Shown in pieces: positions 26,225 to 34,956 of a stretch of 64,000 bases of DNA. Positions within the stretch are counted from its first letter, which is position 1, and each line of letters opens with the position of its first letter. The notes under the pieces are model-generated. The model made no database searches, had not been told where the DNA came from, and saw only the letters and a program-made list of their open reading frames with translations. A program made the position numbers and the translations under genes. Origin of the DNA: Cellulophaga algicola DSM 14237 (GTDB taxonomy: Bacteria; Bacteroidota; Bacteroidia; Flavobacteriales; Flavobacteriaceae); NCBI RefSeq assembly GCF_000186265.1, contig NC_014934.1, forward strand, positions 1,736,001 through 1,800,000. The letters are read 5' to 3'.

Positions 26225-26350
26225 TCAATAAAGTTGTGAGCCAAATTTTAATGCTCTCCTTACTTGCTTAGCATCTTTTACGACTACAAATTTAAAACCA
26301 TGATAATAAGCTACAATAGCAGGATAACTGATGGGATGCTTTGCTAATTC
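26225..26350 (-). pseudogene. fragment of a decayed gene in a 546-base gap
   Basis: Between trpS and the SMR gene (26003-26548) no intact gene is present. On the minus strand one 41-codon frame reads ELAKHPISYPAIVAYYHGFK and VVVKDAKQ with natural-looking composition. It begins two codons after a stop and has no start. Adjacent frames on the same strand carry other short protein-like pieces, as expected from an old gene broken by frameshifts. The family is not identified. Confidence 0.35.
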
Positions 26351-26548
26351 AGTCTAAAATAGTGCGGTTAACCTACAACTACATCTAAAGCGTAATGAAT
26401 GTTTAGGATAATTCATCGGTTTTAATTTTATCATGGGTAATAGTTATTCTTCGGTCTGTTTAAATTCTTTTAAAATACAGGCACTAAGGAGCAAGTTTGT
26501 ATGTTTTACTAATGCAGAAACTGTTTTAAGACTGGACCTGTAATAATT

Positions 26549-26875
26549 TTATTTAGCAACAGCCTTTAATCCAATTACCGAAATGATAAGAGTGGTAATA
26601 AAGAACATTCTCCAAAAAGTGGCAGGTTCTTTAAATACTAAGACTCCAATCAATACAGTTCCCACTGCCCCAATTCCAGTCCATACAGCATATGCTGTGC
26701 CAATAGGTAAACTGCGTATGGCGTAGATTAACAGTAGAAAGCTCGTTGTGGAGCAAAGTAAAAACCCAAAATACCACCAATACATTTCTGTTCCTGTAGT
26801 TTCTTTTGTTTTTCCTAAACAATAAGCAAAAGCTACTTCAAATAGTCCTGCTATTATTAATATAATCCAATTCAT
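26549..26875 (-). CDS. small multidrug resistance (SMR) family exporter
   Basis: A 108-residue protein from the ATG of MNWIILIIAGLFEV, with four membrane helices. The essential membrane glutamate lies in GLFEVAFAY (residue 13 by this start). SLPIGTAYAVWTGIGAVGTV and the closing helix are the SMR signature. SMR proteins are dual-topology dimers that exchange protons for cations. GdX-type guanidinium exporters and EmrE-type drug exporters cannot be told apart here with certainty. A Crp-family regulator is encoded 69 bases upstream on the same strand. Confidence 0.88.
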   Translation of the reverse strand: MNWIILIIAGLFEVAFAYCLGKTKETTGTEMYWWYFGFLLCSTTSFLLLIYAIRSLPIGTAYAVWTGIGAVGTVLIGVLVFKEPATFWRMFFITTLIISVIGLKAVAK

Positions 26876-26944
26876 CGTATTTAATTTTTTTGCAAAATTC
26901 GATAGAATCATTGGCTTATTACTTTACATATGATAAAAAAGTAT

Positions 26945-27562
26945 TTATTTTAAAGTAGCTCTAATTCTACTTAAACTAACTTGGGTAATTCCTAAATAAG
27001 AAGCTATATGGTTTAAGGGTACTCTTTTAATCAAATCTGGCTCATTGCTAATTAACTCTAGGTAGCGTTCTGTAGCTGTTCTCAATTGTCTTGATATAAG
27101 GCGCTCTTCTGTTTTGATAAGTTCTTGTTCTGCCAGTATTCTTCCCCAATTTGCAATAGCAATGTCTTTTTTGAATAATAGTTTTAGGGTGTGACTATCT
27201 GCACTGTAGACAGTGCTTGGTTCTAAAAGCTCAATATTTTCATAGCCTCTTTTATTTTCTACGTAGCTTTTCATAGAAAGGATGGGGTTTCCTTCTTTTC
27301 CGAACCAAAAGGTAATATCGCCTGTTTCAAATTCTGAATATCCCCGCACAATTCCTTTTTTCATAAAATAAAGTTTAGGCTCTATTTTTTGAGCTTTGAT
27401 TAAAATATGAGATTTAGGATATGTCTCTTCTTCAAAAATAGCCATTAATTGCTTTTTAGAAGGGTTTGTCAACGGGTATATTTGGTCTAGTATTTCTTCT
27501 AGGCTCATGGCGGTATTTCTACTATTTATTTCTGTTGATGATTCGTAATTAGAGCGCTTCAA
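26945..27562 (-). CDS. Crp/Fnr-family transcriptional regulator
   Basis: A 205-residue protein, or 187 if it starts at MSLEEILDQIYPLTN (27508). The cyclic-nucleotide-binding-like domain includes IEPKLYFMKKGIVRGYSE and FGKEGNPILSM. The C-terminal helix-turn-helix is RVPLNHIASYLGITQVSLSRIRATL. The classic cAMP-contacting residues are not evident, as usual for Bacteroidota members of this family. The longer form overlaps the end of dprA by 14 bases. It may control the SMR exporter just downstream (inference). Confidence 0.85.
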   Translation of the reverse strand: MKRSNYESSTEINSRNTAMSLEEILDQIYPLTNPSKKQLMAIFEEETYPKSHILIKAQKIEPKLYFMKKGIVRGYSEFETGDITFWFGKEGNPILSMKSYVENKRGYENIELLEPSTVYSADSHTLKLLFKKDIAIANWGRILAEQELIKTEERLISRQLRTATERYLELISNEPDLIKRVPLNHIASYLGITQVSLSRIRATLK

Positions 27563-28652
27563 ACAGCTTACCAGGTAAAGGCCTGATGACGCCTTTCATT
27601 TCCATATTCAATAGGCTAGAAGACGCTTTAAAAATAGGGATGTTGCAGGTTAATGCGATGAGGTCTAATCCTTGCTTGCCTTCTTTTAATAAATAACTGT
27701 GTATGGCTTGCTCTGTATCATCCAAATCTACAAATAATTGCTTTTGAACCGTTTTTGTTTTTTTTGCATTTAATTCCCAACCTAAGTTATAAATTAAGTC
27801 GGCAGCAGAGGTAAGCATTTGCGCTTTTTGTTGTTTGATTAGTGTATTGCAACCAGAACTGTATTTATCACCGGCACGACCAGGCACGGCAAAAACATCA
27901 CGATTATAACTGTGTGCAATATCTGCGGTGACCAAACTTCCTCCTTTTTCGGCAGATTCTATAACGATAGTAGCCTCACTCATGCCGGCGACGATTCGGT
28001 TTCTTTTTAAGAAATTTTCTCGCTCCGGATTGCTTGTAGACCAAAACTCTGTGTAGAAGCCTCCATTTTTCTCTACATCTTGAACATATTTTGCATGCAC
28101 TTTTGGATATATTTGATTTAAACCATGGGCCAAACAGCCAATAGTTTGCAAGCCATGTTTTATAGCAGCTCTTTGGATACAAATATCTACGCCGTATGCA
28201 AAGCCACTTACAATAATAGGATTTAGAGGAGCCAAATCTTCTATTAGTTTTTCACAAAATGCAGTCCCATAACTAGTAATATTTCGCGTACCAACCACAC
28301 CAATTATTTTTCTATTCTCTAAGTTAATATTTCCTTTTTCGAAAAGAAGAATAGGGCTGTCAATACAATGTTTTAGATAATTTGGATAATTCTGCTCTTG
28401 AAAGTAAATAGGTTTAATATTTTCTTTCTTGATAAAAGCGTATTCGGCTTCAGCAGTTTCTTGATGTATTTTGTCGTTTAAGTGCCTGATTGTGTGCGTG
28501 CCAATACCATCTATTTTTAATAAGTTTTGATTTTTCTCTTCAAAAACAGCATTAGGATTGCCGCAATGCGAAATCAATTTTTTCGCGGTTACATCACCAA
28601 TATTAGGAATTCGCTGTAATTTTAATAATGAAATTAGCTCACTATCAGTCAT
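27549..28652 (-). CDS. dprA: DNA processing protein DprA
   Basis: A 367-residue protein that loads RecA on incoming single-stranded DNA during natural transformation. The N-terminal helix-hairpin-helix region includes RIPNIGDVTAKKLI and LLKIDGIGTHT. The Rossmann-fold core has IGVVGTRNITSYG, IVSGFAYGVDICIQRAA, GCLAHGLNQIYP, and FLKRNRIVAGMSEATIVIE with EKGGSLVTADIA. The C-terminal winged helix ends RPLPGKLFEAL. Length and motifs are complete. Confidence 0.95.
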   Translation of the reverse strand: MTDSELISLLKLQRIPNIGDVTAKKLISHCGNPNAVFEEKNQNLLKIDGIGTHTIRHLNDKIHQETAEAEYAFIKKENIKPIYFQEQNYPNYLKHCIDSPILLFEKGNINLENRKIIGVVGTRNITSYGTAFCEKLIEDLAPLNPIIVSGFAYGVDICIQRAAIKHGLQTIGCLAHGLNQIYPKVHAKYVQDVEKNGGFYTEFWSTSNPERENFLKRNRIVAGMSEATIVIESAEKGGSLVTADIAHSYNRDVFAVPGRAGDKYSSGCNTLIKQQKAQMLTSAADLIYNLGWELNAKKTKTVQKQLFVDLDDTEQAIHSYLLKEGKQGLDLIALTCNIPIFKASSSLLNMEMKGVIRPLPGKLFEAL

Positions 28653-28756
28653 TTATAATGTGTGTTTATAGCTTTACAAGGTACATCAATTAAAATGTTA
28701 ATAAAAAGTAATGTTAAGGGTTTTCTACCGCCAGATTTTTTACAATCTTTGCCACG

Positions 28757-29707
28757 ATGAGATTAGAACACCATATTGAGGAATTACTTTACAGGTACAA
28801 TTGCGTTATAGTACCTGAGTTTGGAGCATTTTTAAGTCAGACTAAGTCTGCATTTATTGATAAAGATACCCATACTTTTTACCCACCATCAAAGTTTATT
28901 TCGTTTAATGAACAGCTTACGTCTAACGATGGTTTGTTAGTTTCATATGTTGCGGATTCAGAAAAAGCAACTTATGAAAGTATGCTAACAGAAGTAGCTA
29001 CTATTGGTAAAAACTGGAAGGTTCAATTGCAGAGAGGCGAAAGACTTTTCTTAGGAAATATAGGTAAGCTTTGGTTGAATAAAGAAAGTAAAATTCAATT
29101 TGAACCTTTTGAAAAAGTAAATTTCCTGACCACCTCATTTGGATTATCATCATGTGTTTCTGGAAAAATTACGAGAGAAGTTCTTAAGCAAGAGGTTGAA
29201 AAACTTGAAGAAGAAATTCCGTTTATCATTACTCCAGAACAAAGAGCAAAGCATTCTTTTAGGCCTTATTTAAAATATGCAGCAATTGTATTTTTTAGTA
29301 TTTCATTAGGTGTGTCTGGATTGCGAGTTTATAAAGAAAATAAAAATATAGATTTGCTAGTGCAACAAGATGCACAGAAGCAGGTATCTAAAAGAATAGA
29401 AGAAGCTACTTTTTTTGACACTTCTCCTTTAGAGTTACCTGTGGTAAATTTACATGCATCTCTTACGCCTTCTATTACTTCTGCAAAATATCATATTATA
29501 GCCGGAGCATTTAAAGTAAAAGAAAATGCAGATAAAAAAATTGAACAGTTAAAAGTTAAAGGCTATAACGCAAATTATATTGGCGTAAATAAATTTGGTT
29601 TTCATGTAGTAGCTTTTGATAGTTTTTCTGAAGCCAATGATGCTATAAACTATTTAAGAAAGATAAAGAAAACCGAATCTAGCGATGCTTGGTTGTTTCA
29701 AGAATAA
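28757..29707 (+). CDS. HU-CCDC81 and SPOR domain protein
   Basis: A 316-residue membrane protein. The N-terminal region (about 1-130) contains HHIEELLYRYNCVIVPEFGA and is the HU-like CCDC81-type domain of Bacteroidota. One membrane helix follows at about 178-192 (YAAIVFFSISLGVSGL). A periplasmic SPOR domain (about 245-316, KYHIIAGAFKVKENADKKIE) probably binds denuded glycan strands at the division site. It could link nucleoid or cytoplasmic factors to septal peptidoglycan (inference). Divergent from dprA. Confidence 0.88.
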   Translation: MRLEHHIEELLYRYNCVIVPEFGAFLSQTKSAFIDKDTHTFYPPSKFISFNEQLTSNDGLLVSYVADSEKATYESMLTEVATIGKNWKVQLQRGERLFLGNIGKLWLNKESKIQFEPFEKVNFLTTSFGLSSCVSGKITREVLKQEVEKLEEEIPFIITPEQRAKHSFRPYLKYAAIVFFSISLGVSGLRVYKENKNIDLLVQQDAQKQVSKRIEEATFFDTSPLELPVVNLHASLTPSITSAKYHIIAGAFKVKENADKKIEQLKVKGYNANYIGVNKFGFHVVAFDSFSEANDAINYLRKIKKTESSDAWLFQE

Positions 29708-29742
29708 TTTTTTTTTCAGTTTTTAGGATAATTTAAAGAACG

Positions 29743-29750
29743 TATCTTCG
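29743..29750 (+). promoter_or_regulatory. -7-like element of the thioesterase gene
   Basis: TATCTTCG differs from TAnnTTTG at one base and lies 15 bases before the ATG. Confidence 0.35.
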
Positions 29751-29765
29751 CGCCAAAATAAAGAT

Positions 29766-30293
29766 ATGACGCCAAAGACTCCTCGTGAATCTAGAACAAT
29801 AATGACTGATATGGTTTTGCCTAGCGAAACAAATCCTTTGAATAATTTATTTGGAGGTGAATTGTTGGCTAGAATGGATCGTGCGGCAAGTATTGCTGCA
29901 AGACGTCATAGCCGACGAATTACAGTAACAGCATCTGTTAATCATGTAGCTTTTAATCAATCGGTACCTGTGGGTAGTGTTGTGACGGTAGAAGCAGCTG
30001 TTTCAAGAGCTTTTAGAACCTCTATGGAGGTTTATATAGATGTTTGGATGGAAGATAGGTTTACTGGTGCTAGGTCTAAAGCAAATGATGCTATTTATAC
30101 CTTCGTAGCTGTAGATGATGCAGGCAAACCAACAGAAGTACCACAATTAGCTCCTGAAACAGATTTAGAAAAAGAGCGTTTTGCAGCAGCATTGCGAAGA
30201 AAGCAACTAAGTTTGGTATTGGCAGGTAAAATGAAACCCCATGATGCTACGGAACTCAAAGCATTATTTTTAGCAGACGAGTCTCCTAAATAA
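29766..30293 (+). CDS. acyl-CoA thioesterase (hotdog fold, YciA type)
   Basis: A 175-residue hotdog-fold protein. MVLPSETNPLNNLFGGELLA is the typical start of the core, with the catalytic Asn/Asp region (NNLFGG ... RMDRAASIAARRHS) and TASVNHVAFNQSVPVGSVV. These hexamers hydrolyse medium- to long-chain acyl-CoAs in the cytoplasm. The C-terminal ~40 residues are a helical extension usual for the group. Single gene between its promoter and a bidirectional terminator. Confidence 0.9.
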   Translation: MTPKTPRESRTIMTDMVLPSETNPLNNLFGGELLARMDRAASIAARRHSRRITVTASVNHVAFNQSVPVGSVVTVEAAVSRAFRTSMEVYIDVWMEDRFTGARSKANDAIYTFVAVDDAGKPTEVPQLAPETDLEKERFAAALRRKQLSLVLAGKMKPHDATELKALFLADESPK

Positions 30294-30296
30294 TAT

Positions 30297-30327
30297 AAAA
30301 AAAAACCTCACTTGCTGAGGTTTTTTT
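30297..30327. terminator. bidirectional terminator between thioesterase and EnvC-like genes
   Basis: AAAAACCTCA pairs with TGAGGTTTTT around CTTGC, with A- and T-runs on both sides. Confidence 0.88.
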
Positions 30328-30338
30328 ATGCCATATTT

Positions 30339-31571
30339 TTAAAGCTTATAGATCCATTCTTCGGGATTAAGTCGTGAAGTATCTTGGTATAAATAAAATT
30401 TTAATAAGGTTTGGTTGTTGCCAGAATTGGTAAACACTTCACCCAATTCTGCTTTCGCTTTTATCTTATCTCCCTTTTTAACATACACAGAGGATAGGTT
30501 GTAATAGGTGCTGATGTAGTTACCATGCTTTAGCTGTACTCCTTTATTACCTCCAGGAACACTAATTACCGCAATAACTTCGCCTTCAAATACAGCTCTT
30601 GCTTTAGCGCCTTGATCCGTAGCAATAATTACCCCATTATTCTGATGCTTTATGCCAGGATAAACGGCATCATTATACACTCCAAAGCCAATACTTTTTA
30701 TTCCTTTTTCTACAGGCCAAATAAGTTTCCCTTTGTTAGATGAAAAATTATTAGCAACAATTTTGGCTTCTGGGGTTAAAACAAATTTATCAGATTTAGT
30801 GGTGACGCCTACTTTTTTATTAGAACTTACAATAGCACTTTTAATTAAACTTTCTATTTGTTGGTCTATTTTACGAGCTTCTTTTTCTTTCTTTTTAATC
30901 GTTGCAGTATACTTACTTTCATTTTTTCGAATTGTACTCAGAAGATCATTTTGTGTATTCTTCTCTTTTTCCAATTCTTTTTTAGCCGTAGTATTTTCTG
31001 CGATTAAACGATCTTTTGTTTTCCGCTGTTCTGTGAGTTCTAAATTTAAGGAATTTAGTTCTTCTGTTTTAAAAACGATTTGCTCTCCTTGTTCTTTTCT
31101 ATATTTGGTATATTGCTTCATATACTGAAGCCTTTTAAAGCCCTGGAAGAAACTTTCTGACGAAAGTAAGAACATAAGCCTACTTTGTTTTGATTTGTTC
31201 TGATAGGACTTCTGAATCATCAATGCGTAGTCTTCTTTAAGCGTTGTTAGTTCGTTTTTTAGTTTAGATATATTTCTGATGTTCGCGTTTAATTGACGAT
31301 TTAATAAATTAGATTGTTCGTTGGTAACACGTATCAATTGTTGGCGAACAGATATTTTCTTATCCAAAGCATTCATTTGATCCAAAACAGTGCCTTTCTC
31401 CTTCTTTTCTGCATAGAGAAGACGGTTTATTTCGCGTATTTCTTTTTGAAGTCTCTCTCGTTTGGCTTCTAGGTTTTTCTGCTCTGTGGTTTGTGAGAAA
31501 CCAGCTTGCAGCCCAAAAAATAAGAGCGTTATAAAAACAAAGAAATGGCGATATGTTTTGCTTGCAACCAT
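30339..31571 (-). CDS. EnvC-like murein hydrolase activator (coiled coil plus degenerate LytM domain)
   Basis: A 410-residue exported protein with signal peptide (residues 1-26, ending GFSQ). A long Lys/Glu/Gln coiled coil spans about residues 28-250. A C-terminal LytM/M23 domain follows (about 285-405, LIWPVEKGIKSIGFGVY). Where active M23 enzymes have HxNGxD and HxH, this protein reads KHQNNGVIIAT and TYYNLSSVY. The zinc aspartate and the second histidine pair are therefore missing. This is the state of E. coli EnvC, which activates amidases instead of cutting wall itself. It ends a five-gene minus-strand run with DUF4292 one base upstream. Confidence 0.88.
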   Translation of the reverse strand: MVASKTYRHFFVFITLLFFGLQAGFSQTTEQKNLEAKRERLQKEIREINRLLYAEKKEKGTVLDQMNALDKKISVRQQLIRVTNEQSNLLNRQLNANIRNISKLKNELTTLKEDYALMIQKSYQNKSKQSRLMFLLSSESFFQGFKRLQYMKQYTKYRKEQGEQIVFKTEELNSLNLELTEQRKTKDRLIAENTTAKKELEKEKNTQNDLLSTIRKNESKYTATIKKKEKEARKIDQQIESLIKSAIVSSNKKVGVTTKSDKFVLTPEAKIVANNFSSNKGKLIWPVEKGIKSIGFGVYNDAVYPGIKHQNNGVIIATDQGAKARAVFEGEVIAVISVPGGNKGVQLKHGNYISTYYNLSSVYVKKGDKIKAKAELGEVFTNSGNNQTLLKFYLYQDTSRLNPEEWIYKL

Positions 31572-31572
31572 A

Positions 31573-32346
31573 TTAATCTAAAGTAATCTCTTTAAAACCG
31601 TTTGGTATATCATAAGGGAACTTTAAATCACGATCAAACTCAATGTTTTTATATTCAATTTCAATTAAACTTTCATTGCCATCCATTGCAGCGGAAATAG
31701 CAATTTCATTGGGAATTATTTTTTTATCAATCTCCTGATAATTTGTATAATTTATTTGCAACAAACGTCCTTTTTCTGGTTGAGAGAGTTGCTCCTTACT
31801 GATTCTAAAATATTTTGGTTCTATTTGAAACAGAATTTTAAATAAGTCTTGTGCTTTTTTTGGCTGGAGCTGATAGTTTTCATTAGCAATAGAAGTTTCG
31901 TATTTATCTACGCGTAAATCTTGAATAGCTTGGCCTAATAACAAACTTTGTACCTTCTCAAAATCTAAATCTGTGCCTAATAATTTACTTAGATACGAGA
32001 AATCTCCATCAAAATAGGTGTTGTCTAAACGATTATAGAATGATACTCTTTCGGGGGTTATGTATGCTTTAACAATACCAAGTGTAGCGCTAATCCAAAT
32101 GGCTTTGTCTTTTTCCATTCGAAGACTAACACTAAAACCTTGTGATGCGTGTTGGTCTTCGTAATCAATTTTCATTTTCCCTGCGATTGTTTTAAAGTCC
32201 AGGGCATTTGCATAATGTGCTTTAATAATAGATTTGGCGTTTAAACTTTCATTAATGGCACCGCCCGTCACTACTTTTTTAGCCTTACAAGAGACCACAG
32301 CAACTATTAGAAAACTATAGATTATTTTTTTTATCACGCTTATCAT
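31573..32346 (-). CDS. DUF4292-family lipoprotein
   Basis: A 257-residue lipoprotein with signal sequence and lipobox VAVVSCKAKK. The mature part (YEDQHASQGFSVSLRMEKDK, then LGIVKAYITPERVSFYNRLD) matches DUF4292, which has a LolA/LolB-like half-barrel character and whose function is not established. It lies between the TPR gene (3 bases) and the EnvC-like gene (1 base), so the three are tightly coupled. Confidence 0.85.
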   Translation of the reverse strand: MISVIKKIIYSFLIVAVVSCKAKKVVTGGAINESLNAKSIIKAHYANALDFKTIAGKMKIDYEDQHASQGFSVSLRMEKDKAIWISATLGIVKAYITPERVSFYNRLDNTYFDGDFSYLSKLLGTDLDFEKVQSLLLGQAIQDLRVDKYETSIANENYQLQPKKAQDLFKILFQIEPKYFRISKEQLSQPEKGRLLQINYTNYQEIDKKIIPNEIAISAAMDGNESLIEIEYKNIEFDRDLKFPYDIPNGFKEITLD

Positions 32347-32349
32347 ATT

Positions 32350-33306
32350 TTAAAATCCAGGTTTAATTTTTCTGAGATACATATTCGCTTTTGCCGGATT
32401 ATGAACTCCATTATAGGCAACAGATAGCTCTTTATTTATTTTGTTAGATAAGCTTATATCATCAAGCATATAATCTAAAGCTTCTTCTAATACGGCGATG
32501 GCATCTTTGTATTTATTTTTGTTATTTAAAGCTAGCCCTCTTGCATAATAGAAGTAGGGTTGTGCAGGATAATTTTCTAAAGCTTCTTTTGAGATAGCAT
32601 CAAGGATTATATAATTCTTATTTTTAATTAAATTAGAGATATAATTTCTATAGTGTTCTATAGAGCTGTTTTCTGCAGTCCTCGGCGCTGTAGTAACCGA
32701 TGTACTATAGCTGTATGTTTCGCTATTTTCTTCTTGAATCTTTAAGCCTGTCTTAATTTTTGAATACAAGTTTTTAGTAAAAGCTGAAGTTTTAAGATCA
32801 TTCAAGATGCTAGTTGCACTGGTGTAATTCTGCATTTGATAGAAGACTAAGGCTAAATTTTGTTTTAGTGTTAGGTTTTCAAATGGAATTTGAGAAGCTA
32901 CCGTTGCAATTCCGTTATGCTTTAAATTTAGGATAATCACTAGATTATTTAAGTACCAATAGTTCTCTGGATCACTATTTACCGCATTTACGGCATATTG
33001 TTGGGCTAAATCTAGTTGTTTTGTTTCGCAATAAACTCGAGCCAGTTCGTGATCTATTGCTTTTGCATTCGGATCAATATTTTTACAATCTAAAAATAGA
33101 TTGATGGCTTTATCATAATTTTCAATGCCTTTTTGTTTTAAACCTTCAAAGAATTTTTCTTGAAAATCATCTGAGTATTCTTCTAGATATACTGCGGCAT
33201 TTTCTTCTTCACTGTCTATTGGTTTTTGTGCAATACTTGGGCTAGAGATCATAAAAATCCCCACGATACTATAAGCGAGCAAAAACGTTCTTTTCATATG
33301 TTTCAA
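32350..33306 (-). CDS. exported tetratricopeptide-repeat protein
   Basis: A 318-residue protein with signal peptide (about residues 1-26, ISSPSIAQ). A start at the second ATG three codons in is equally likely. Several TPR units are visible (GIENYDKAINLFLDCKNIDP, LDLAQQYAVNAVNSDPENYW, NKYKDAIAVLEEALDYM). It probably acts as a periplasmic scaffold. It is co-transcribed with DUF4292 and the EnvC-like gene downstream. Confidence 0.82.
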   Translation of the reverse strand: MKHMKRTFLLAYSIVGIFMISSPSIAQKPIDSEEENAAVYLEEYSDDFQEKFFEGLKQKGIENYDKAINLFLDCKNIDPNAKAIDHELARVYCETKQLDLAQQYAVNAVNSDPENYWYLNNLVIILNLKHNGIATVASQIPFENLTLKQNLALVFYQMQNYTSATSILNDLKTSAFTKNLYSKIKTGLKIQEENSETYSYSTSVTTAPRTAENSSIEHYRNYISNLIKNKNYIILDAISKEALENYPAQPYFYYARGLALNNKNKYKDAIAVLEEALDYMLDDISLSNKINKELSVAYNGVHNPAKANMYLRKIKPGF

Positions 33307-33360
33307 AACTTAGCCTTCCGTGTTCAAGAGAAGGCTAGTAGTTGTTTATTTAAAACGTGA

Positions 33361-34377
33361 TTATTCTAAAATAGAATAATCACCAATACTTATCGATTCA
33401 AAATTACCGTTAAATACTACATGATTTCCAATCATAGCATTATCTAAGTTAGCATTTGAAATTTTAGTATGGCTCTGTATTAAGCTATTCTTAACAGTTG
33501 AGTTTTCTATAACAGTGTTATTCCCAATAGAAACAAATGGTCCAACAGTAGCATCTTTTAAGATTACGTTTTCACCAATAAAGCAGGGCTCAATGATGTT
33601 TGCGTTTTCTAATTTAGCAGATTTGGCTATTAATGGTTCCCCATCTTTTTCTAAAAAACCTAACATGCGTTGGTTGGTCTCTATGGTTACAGCTTTGTTT
33701 CCACAATCCATCCATTCTGTTACGGCACCTGTTTTAAAAACTTTACCATTGGCCATCATACGTTTAATACCATCATTAATCTGGTATTCTCCGCCGTTAA
33801 TGATATTATGATCTAAAACATATTGCAATTCTTTTTTAAGAACGGCTACATCCTTGAAATAATAGATACCAATTACCGCTTGATCACTTACAAATGTTTC
33901 TGGCTTTTCAACTAATTCTACAATTTCATTTTTGTCGTTTAAGTTAACCACACCATACGCAGATGGGTTTTCAACTCTTTTCGTCCAAATAACACTGTCT
34001 GCATCTTTATCTAAATCAAAATCTGCACGAATTAAGGTGTCTGCATAGGCAATAACTGCAGGACCGCTTAAAGAGGGTTCTGCACACATAATAGCATGGC
34101 CTGTTCCTTTTGGATCTAATTGGCGGTAAATACTAGGTTTTGCACCTAACTCTATAGCTAGTGCTTTTAAGCTTTCTACAACCTCATCACCAAAAAATGC
34201 CGGATCGCCTAAAATAAAAGCTATCTCCTCTATTTCTTCATTTAATACACTAGCAATATCTGTAACTAGTCTATGTACAATAGGTTTTCCTGCAACCGGA
34301 ATTAATGGTTTTGGAACGGTTAAACTATGTGGTCTTAATCGTGATCCACGACCAGCCATGGGAACAATAATTTTCAT
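33361..34377 (-). CDS. sugar-phosphate nucleotidyltransferase with left-handed-helix tail
   Basis: A 338-residue protein. The N-terminal Rossmann-like nucleotidyltransferase domain begins IIVPMAGRGSRLRPHSLTVP-K and includes IAYADTLI and NGGEYQINDGIKRM. The C-terminal ~90 residues show hexapeptide-like repeats (IGENVILKDATVGPFVSIGN). This is the form of glucose- or mannose-1-phosphate nucleotidyltransferases, which make NDP-sugars. The exact sugar and nucleotide cannot be read from sequence. It lies between dut and the TPR gene. Confidence 0.87.
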   Translation of the reverse strand: MKIIVPMAGRGSRLRPHSLTVPKPLIPVAGKPIVHRLVTDIASVLNEEIEEIAFILGDPAFFGDEVVESLKALAIELGAKPSIYRQLDPKGTGHAIMCAEPSLSGPAVIAYADTLIRADFDLDKDADSVIWTKRVENPSAYGVVNLNDKNEIVELVEKPETFVSDQAVIGIYYFKDVAVLKKELQYVLDHNIINGGEYQINDGIKRMMANGKVFKTGAVTEWMDCGNKAVTIETNQRMLGFLEKDGEPLIAKSAKLENANIIEPCFIGENVILKDATVGPFVSIGNNTVIENSTVKNSLIQSHTKISNANLDNAMIGNHVVFNGNFESISIGDYSILE

Positions 34378-34487
34378 TTTTTTAATATATCAACTAAGTT
34401 AATGATTGTGTTTTATACTATGGAGTAATTATAGTACCATAAAATTCAACGTCTTTTTTATAATTTTGTTACACGAATAAGGATTAT

Positions 34488-34922
34488 TTATTTCACACCC
34501 GTACTACCAAAACCACCTTCACCTCTTTTTGTTTCAGATAATTGATCTACAAGTTTCCATGCTGCACGCTCATGCTTGGCAATGACTAACTGCGCAATAC
34601 GTTCCCCATTTTCTACGGTAAAAGGTTCGTTGGAAAGGTTTACTAGAATCACACCAATTTCTCCTCTATAATCCGCATCAATAGTTCCAGGTGCGTTTAA
34701 TACCGTCACTCCTTTTTTCGCTGCCAAACCACTTCGGGGTCTCACTTGAGCTTCAAAACCAACAGGTAACTCTATAAAAAGTCCTGTTTTAATGATTGCA
34801 CGATCAAGTGGTGCCAAGGTGATGGCTTCTGTTAAATGAGCACGAAGATCCATTCCTGCAGATGCCCCAGTTTCATAATGTGGCAACTCGTGATTAGATG
34901 TGTTAATTATTTGTATTTCCAT
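34488..34922 (-). CDS. dut: dUTP pyrophosphatase
   Basis: A 144-residue trimeric dUTPase. The five motifs are present: [51 protein letters not shown] and the C-terminal [10 protein letters not shown] arm. It hydrolyses dUTP to dUMP, keeping uracil out of DNA and feeding dTMP synthesis. Length is normal. It sits between the flippase and the nucleotidyltransferase genes, all on the minus strand. Confidence 0.96.
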   Translation of the reverse strand: MEIQIINTSNHELPHYETGASAGMDLRAHLTEAITLAPLDRAIIKTGLFIELPVGFEAQVRPRSGLAAKKGVTVLNAPGTIDADYRGEIGVILVNLSNEPFTVENGERIAQLVIAKHERAAWKLVDQLSETKRGEGGFGSTGVK

Positions 34923-34956
34923 TCAATGATATATTGTAGTGAGCTAACTGTTTTTA

